DNA of 49,745 nt. Origin: Amphimedon queenslandica. Lineage: Eukaryota; Porifera; Demospongiae; Haplosclerida; Niphatidae. A program made the position numbers and the translations under genes. The notes below the pieces were generated by a model. It saw nothing but the letters and a program-made list of their open reading frames with translations, ran no database searches and had not been told where the DNA came from. Position 1 is the first letter of the stretch. Every line of letters starts with the position of its first letter. This document shows, piece after piece, positions 45,901-49,745 of this stretch. The stretch is taken from positions 695,322-745,066 of the forward strand of contig NW_003546243.1 of the NCBI RefSeq assembly GCF_000090795.2, read 5' to 3'.

Positions 45901-48900
45901 CGTACAAAAATTTTTCGTTTCAGAAAAATTCAAGTGGAAATATTTTCGTCTTCTCATAGTGTACGAAAATTTTTACAGTCTGAAAATTTAGCTTCTCTTG
46001 CATATACCTTGTCCTTTACCTACTGGTAACAAGGCCGCTATAGTAGTGTTTATAATTCTTGAGATAAGAGGTTCTTGACCTGGCTGTTCCCCCCGACATT
46101 ACTAGTATACGGATAGTACTGGAGATGCAGCAATGACCAATTTACGGATAATAAACGGAAACATTAAATGGCTACTTTTGTCACATGGTGGACCGTTTTA
46201 TTTTATAACTCAGTAGTGAAGCAACTGATTGAAGTACAGCAAGCACCAGTGGATAGAGCAAGGTTGAAGCTGCAAGAAGATACCTACTTATCAGGCCGTA
46301 CCTTAGTCTTTCTTTGATGAATTAGGTCATAAATTTTGGTTGCTCAAAAATTTTCGATTGAAATATTTTCGTCATTTTAGGACCATACGAAAATATTTCC
46401 ACAACGAAAAAAAGGCAAATTACGGTATACATGTACATGTGTACATTGTATTTTCTTTCTTTCCTTTTTTAGATTTGTCAGTATTTGTGTGACTATCCGA
46501 TCGACCCACAGATTAAGGACAGGTGGGGAAAAGCAGCTCAAGAATACGGGAAGAAAGAAGGCGATAAAAGATTGACCTACCTTCACAGAGCTGCTGTATT
46601 AACCGGCCGCCATACACCTACACCAGAGGCACCAGAAACTGGAGCTGCTGAAAGTGCTCCTAACATGAATGAAAATGTTGTGAATGAAGCTATTAGTAGC
46701 AGTAATCCACCACCCCCACAGAGTGAAGGTGGTAAAGGTCGTAAGAATAAGAAAAAGAAGAAGAACAAAGGAGGTAATGCTGCTAGTAGCAGTGATAAGA
46801 CCACACACGATAACAAGAGTGTTCCACTGGTTAACGGTACAGTGGACAATGGTACAGTGGATAATGGGAGAGACTCACCGGTCACTCCGGAAGAGAAAGT
46901 ACATGTACATGTACCAGTATCGGCCACTGAGGCTTCAGAGACTCAGCCATCTTGTCCTAGTCTAAAGACGCTTCTTTCTGTCCTGAACGAGAAAGGAAGC
47001 GAGTATTTCACATTACAGATAGATCTGACTGACCCTTCGGAAGACGCTGCTGTTGATCAACACGAGTCTTCATTCAGTGGTACTGATGCCATCGTCGTGG
47101 AGTCTGACTATATCACACAAGAAGATAAGCTCAGTCTAAGCAATGGAGTAGCAGCGGATGAGGTTTTTAAAATTGATTTTGATAACCTCCCGTGGGAAGT
47201 TGAGGTCACAGATAGAGTCCTCCTCTTTTTAAAAGACCCAGCCTATTCTAAGGTTTTAAAAATCTCCGTGATAAGTCGACTGCAAGAGCTCGCCAGAGGG
47301 TGTCTGAGTGACGGCAAGACTCTCTCATGCTCCGCCCAGTTGTATAAAACCAGTCTGACCGGTTTATCCTGTATAATGTGGGAAAAAGCCATTCAGTTCT
47401 CGTCGCGTTGCACGGACAAGACAGAAAGAGAAGATTCGAGCCATGTTTACTCGGAGGTCATCCGTGTATGGGATGTTATTCCAAATAAAGAGCACCTCAC
47501 GTGTCTGCAGCAAATAGAGCGATCCCACCAGAGAGGCCTTCAGTCTCACCTCTGCTTCCCCTTGTTACCCTCGGAGGAGGACGGGGGACGTTCCCCTCAT
47601 TCTCATTTACCGCGTCACTTCCTTATCTTTAAAGACCATAATCCCGCCCATGACGACTCTGTTGCCATGGTAACGTACATCCCACCCGCCAGAGTGAAAG
47701 AGGATGAGTATAATGTTGTCACTTTTTATTCGCTGACCTCGTCTGTTGTCCAGAGCGTTATTAACGGGTACCGCCCCCGCAGGGACTTTCCTTTTAAGGA
47801 GTGGCCAAAGGAACATGACATTATTCATCTCCCTAGCAACGGGGAGGCTATCCTGTTGCTAGGGAGGAGTGGAACGGGTAAGACCACGTGCTGTTTGTAT
47901 CGGCTGTGGAACCAGTTCAACAAGTACTGGGAACAGGTTTTTGCTAATGAGGGTGATCCTTGCTATCCGCACAGACCACTCCCTTTGATGGGCCAGTCCT
48001 CCATTGAACTGAGAGATATTGTAGGAGCTGAAGACGAGGGTATGGGTGGAGACGGAGAGGGTGTGGTTTATATCAATGAGGAAGAGGATGAGGGAGGTGA
48101 AGGTGAAGATGAAGTCGTCAAATTTGAGCATTTGCATCAGGTGTTCCTTACTAAGAACTACGTTTTGTGTTCGCAAATGAAGAAGAGGTTTTATGACATG
48201 GTAGCGTCCTACGACACTTACTCACAGCATTTAGAATACGAGGCTCTTCCCTGCCCTCTCTCTCTGAAAGACATCAACTCTAAAGCTTTTCCACTCTTCC
48301 TTACCTCAAGGCAATTCCTACTCCTCCTTGATAACTCCCTTGGGGGCAAGACCTTCTTCCCTCGTAACAGAGACGGGTCTCTGGCAGTGAAGATCTGTAG
48401 CTCCGACTATGAGACTGAAGACCTGGGCACTCTACTGGACCTTGACGTGAGTGATGGTGAAGAAGAAGAGACGAATGAAGAGGATGAGCTAGCTAGGGTT
48501 GTTGGTATAAAGCAGGTTCCTGTGTGGAGAGAGGTCACATCGTGTTATTTTGTGAACGAGATATGGCCCAAGATATGCTCTCATTGTAGCGACAAGAGTA
48601 TCGACCCCCTGCTTGTATGGATAGAGATAAAGTCCTTTATCAAAGGCTCTCTATTAGCCGTTAGCAAACCCTCGGGTTGTCTCTCCCCCTGGGAGTATGA
48701 ATCGATCGGTCGTAAAATGGCGACTAATTTCAGTGGAAACAGGACAGAGATATACAGTCTCTTTGAGCATTATCGTGACTACGTTCATCGTAAGAGGAGT
48801 CTCAATCTATTCGATGAGAACGACCTTATCAATAATATCTATCAGAGACTAGTCAAGTTGGAATCGCCAGAGCTTCCCTGGTCCATACATCATTTCTTTA

Positions 48901-49490
48901 TTGACGAGGTACAGGATTTCACTCAGTCGGAACTAGCTCTTATTCTCCGTCTCTCTCAGGAGCCTAATGGGCTCTTTCTGACCGGTGACACAGCCCAGAG
49001 TATCATGAAAGGTATCTCATTTCGTTTCAGAGACCTCAGGTCTCTCTTCCATCTTGCAAAGACTCAGTCTGCGGCCTTACCCTCTCCAATGCGTATCTCA
49101 GTCCCACGTGTACACGAATTATTAATCAATTTCCGTTCCCATTCTGGTATCCTGAGGCTAGCCACAAGTGTCATTGAACTACTCAAGGAGTATTTCCCGA
49201 GTTCGTTCGACCGACTACCAGAGGACAGAGGCATGTTCCCTGGACCCCTCCCTGTCTTCATCCAGTCCTGTCATGTGACTGATCTTGCTGTGTTGCTAAG
49301 GAGCAATAAGAGGGCCTCATCATGTATTGAGTTTGGTGCTCATCAGGTTATTATTGTACAGAATGAAGAGGCTAAGAAGTCTTTGCCGGACGTGTTGAAA
49401 GGTGCTGTTGTACTTACTGTCTTTGAGTCTAAAGGACTTGAATTTGATGATGTATTACTCTACAACTTTTTCACTGATTCATCTGTAAGT

Positions 49491-49556
<66 letters not shown>

Positions 49557-49745
49557 TTCAGATCACTAAAGAGTGGAGGGTAGTATCGACCTATGCTGAC
49601 AAGACTGCGCCCCCTTCAGACTCCAAGACCAAACCACGCCCACTCAATTTCAACGAGAGATTCCACAAGTCTCTCAACTCGGAATTCAAATACTTATACA
49701 CTGCAATAACACGTGCCAAGTGCAACCTCTGGATCTACGACTCCA
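39913..49745 (+). CDS. TRANK1-like: TRANK1-like TPR/ankyrin/SF1 helicase protein, 3' end outside window
   Basis: At least 2218 residues in 15 visible exons: 39913-39952, 40007-40173, 40364-40621, 41335-41527, 41646-42599, 42707-42837, 43006-43195, 43267-43451, 43577-43846, 43985-44183, 44473-44804, 44966-45557, 45680-45810, 46473-49484, 49562-edge. The order is TPR (TGHQAFKEGDYKLAATKYN..; YRRAEASLGLA), a helical region, ankyrin repeats (HNRTPLHIVM), then the same TPR-helical-ankyrin module again (RGNSLFGDKKYSEALQMY; AYYRRAEAY; NTQTPLHYVM). A low-complexity Lys-rich stretch precedes the UvrD-like SF1 ATPase: Walker A GRSGTGKTT (from about 1678), Walker B FIDEVQD (about 2023), GLFLTGDTAQSI, VFESKGLEFDDV and LYTAITRAKCNLW. 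Helicase activity is a family inference. Exon 2's acceptor lacks a strong pyrimidine tract. Confidence 0.9.
40730..41235 (-). repeat. 186-bp palindromic repeat, inverted copies (TRANK1-like intron 3)
   Basis: Two full units plus a partial one, in the opposite orientation to the AP3D1 array. Perfect 20-bp palindrome cores sit at 40884-40903 and 41070-41089, again 186 bp apart. Flanks are the reverse complement of the AP3D1 units. Confidence 0.9.
43496..43536. repeat. ACATGTAC palindromic short repeat
   Basis: A run of overlapping 'acatgtac' palindromes. The same motif recurs widely in introns and spacers (for example 11520-11556, 16983-16996, 29169-29182, 41250-41271, 44891-44920, 46428-46445) and is nearly absent from exons. 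Confidence 0.7.
44230..44460 (+). repeat. 186-bp palindromic repeat, single copy (TRANK1-like intron 10)
   Basis: One unit in + orientation with a perfect palindrome core at 44300-44319, preceded by 'aagttgcttaaaaattgggccaaagt' type flank and followed by 'gccaaatttcaccaaaaatg' and the 'catgttcttatgttgt' block. Confidence 0.85.
45879..46428. mobile_element. MITE of Tc1/mariner type (TRANK1-like intron 13)
   Basis: About 550 bp bounded by perfect 25-bp inverted ends: the left end starts ataccgtaatttgccttttt at 45879 and the right end is its reverse complement, ending at 46428. Reading the outermost TA as target duplication, the element is CCGTAATTTGCC..GGCAAATTACGG flanked by TA. Sub-terminal motifs 'gaaatattttcgtc' and 'tacgaaaatattt' recur near both ends. 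No transposase is encoded. Confidence 0.8.
49486..49554. repeat. (TTA)n microsatellite in TRANK1-like intron 14
   Basis: About 22 TTA/ATT triplets fill almost the whole 77-bp intron between the donor (49485) and the acceptor (49561). The leucine-rich frame read through it is not protein. Confidence 0.9.

Noticed and set aside
49485..49583. Poly-leucine C-terminus of the long TRANK1-like frame
   Set aside because: A GTAAGT donor at 49485 and a CAG acceptor at 49559-49561 remove it, and the next exon continues the helicase motif.

Overview
The window is nuclear DNA of an animal with a compact, AT-rich, intron-dense genome. Most introns are 40-300 bp with GT-AG ends, genes sit 70-300 bp apart on both strands, and several pairs are head-to-head. 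The gene content (ADAR with Z-domains, SRCR receptors, Ubl/Death-domain protein, TRANK1-like helicase, AP-3 delta, TPC channels) together with this compactness fits an early-branching metazoan, most likely a demosponge of the Amphimedon type. The organism call is an inference; no species-diagnostic marker is present.

Layout, left to right. (1) 1-5048: two tandem intronless two-pore channel (TPC) genes on +, the first cut by the window edge. (2) 5310-9697: agmatinase/ureohydrolase (AGMAT-like, -) head-to-head with ERO1 (+). (3) 9910-15195: COQ6 (-) head-to-head with an ADAR RNA-editing deaminase (+), sharing a 71-bp promoter interval. (4) 15303-23692: ITPA (+), then a 35-exon AP-3 delta adaptin gene (+). 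(5) 23976-32329: an ankyrin/patatin iPLA2 (-) head-to-head with a bubblegum-type acyl-CoA synthetase (+). (6) 32495-34995: an unusual gene encoding N-terminal membrane segments, eight tandem ubiquitin-like domains and a C-terminal Death-like domain (+). (7) 35148-39614: two recently duplicated SRCR receptor genes (-), each followed by homologous terminal transmembrane exons; the first copy has three usable alternatives. (8) 39913-49745: a large TPR/ankyrin/SF1-helicase gene of the TRANK1 type (+), running off the right edge.

I reconstructed the exons by hand from splice sites, phase continuity and family similarity. Every complete multi-exon model sums to a whole number of codons. There is no operon-like pathway. 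The housekeeping genes (agmatinase, ERO1, COQ6, ITPA, AP-3 delta, ACSBG, iPLA2) are functionally unrelated neighbours. The right half (Ubl-Death, SRCR pair, TRANK1-like) and the ADAR belong to families often linked to innate sensing, but joint function is not shown by the sequence.

Non-genic structure of interest: a 186-bp tandem repeat centred on a perfect 20-bp palindrome, found only in introns of four genes; a Tc1/mariner-type MITE with 25-bp perfect inverted ends; long TTA and CT/AG microsatellites inside introns; and a diverged direct repeat between the two TPC genes. The most novel candidate is the membrane-anchored multi-Ubl-Death protein, followed by the SRCR genes with swappable membrane tails and the ADAR with three winged-helix Z-type domains.
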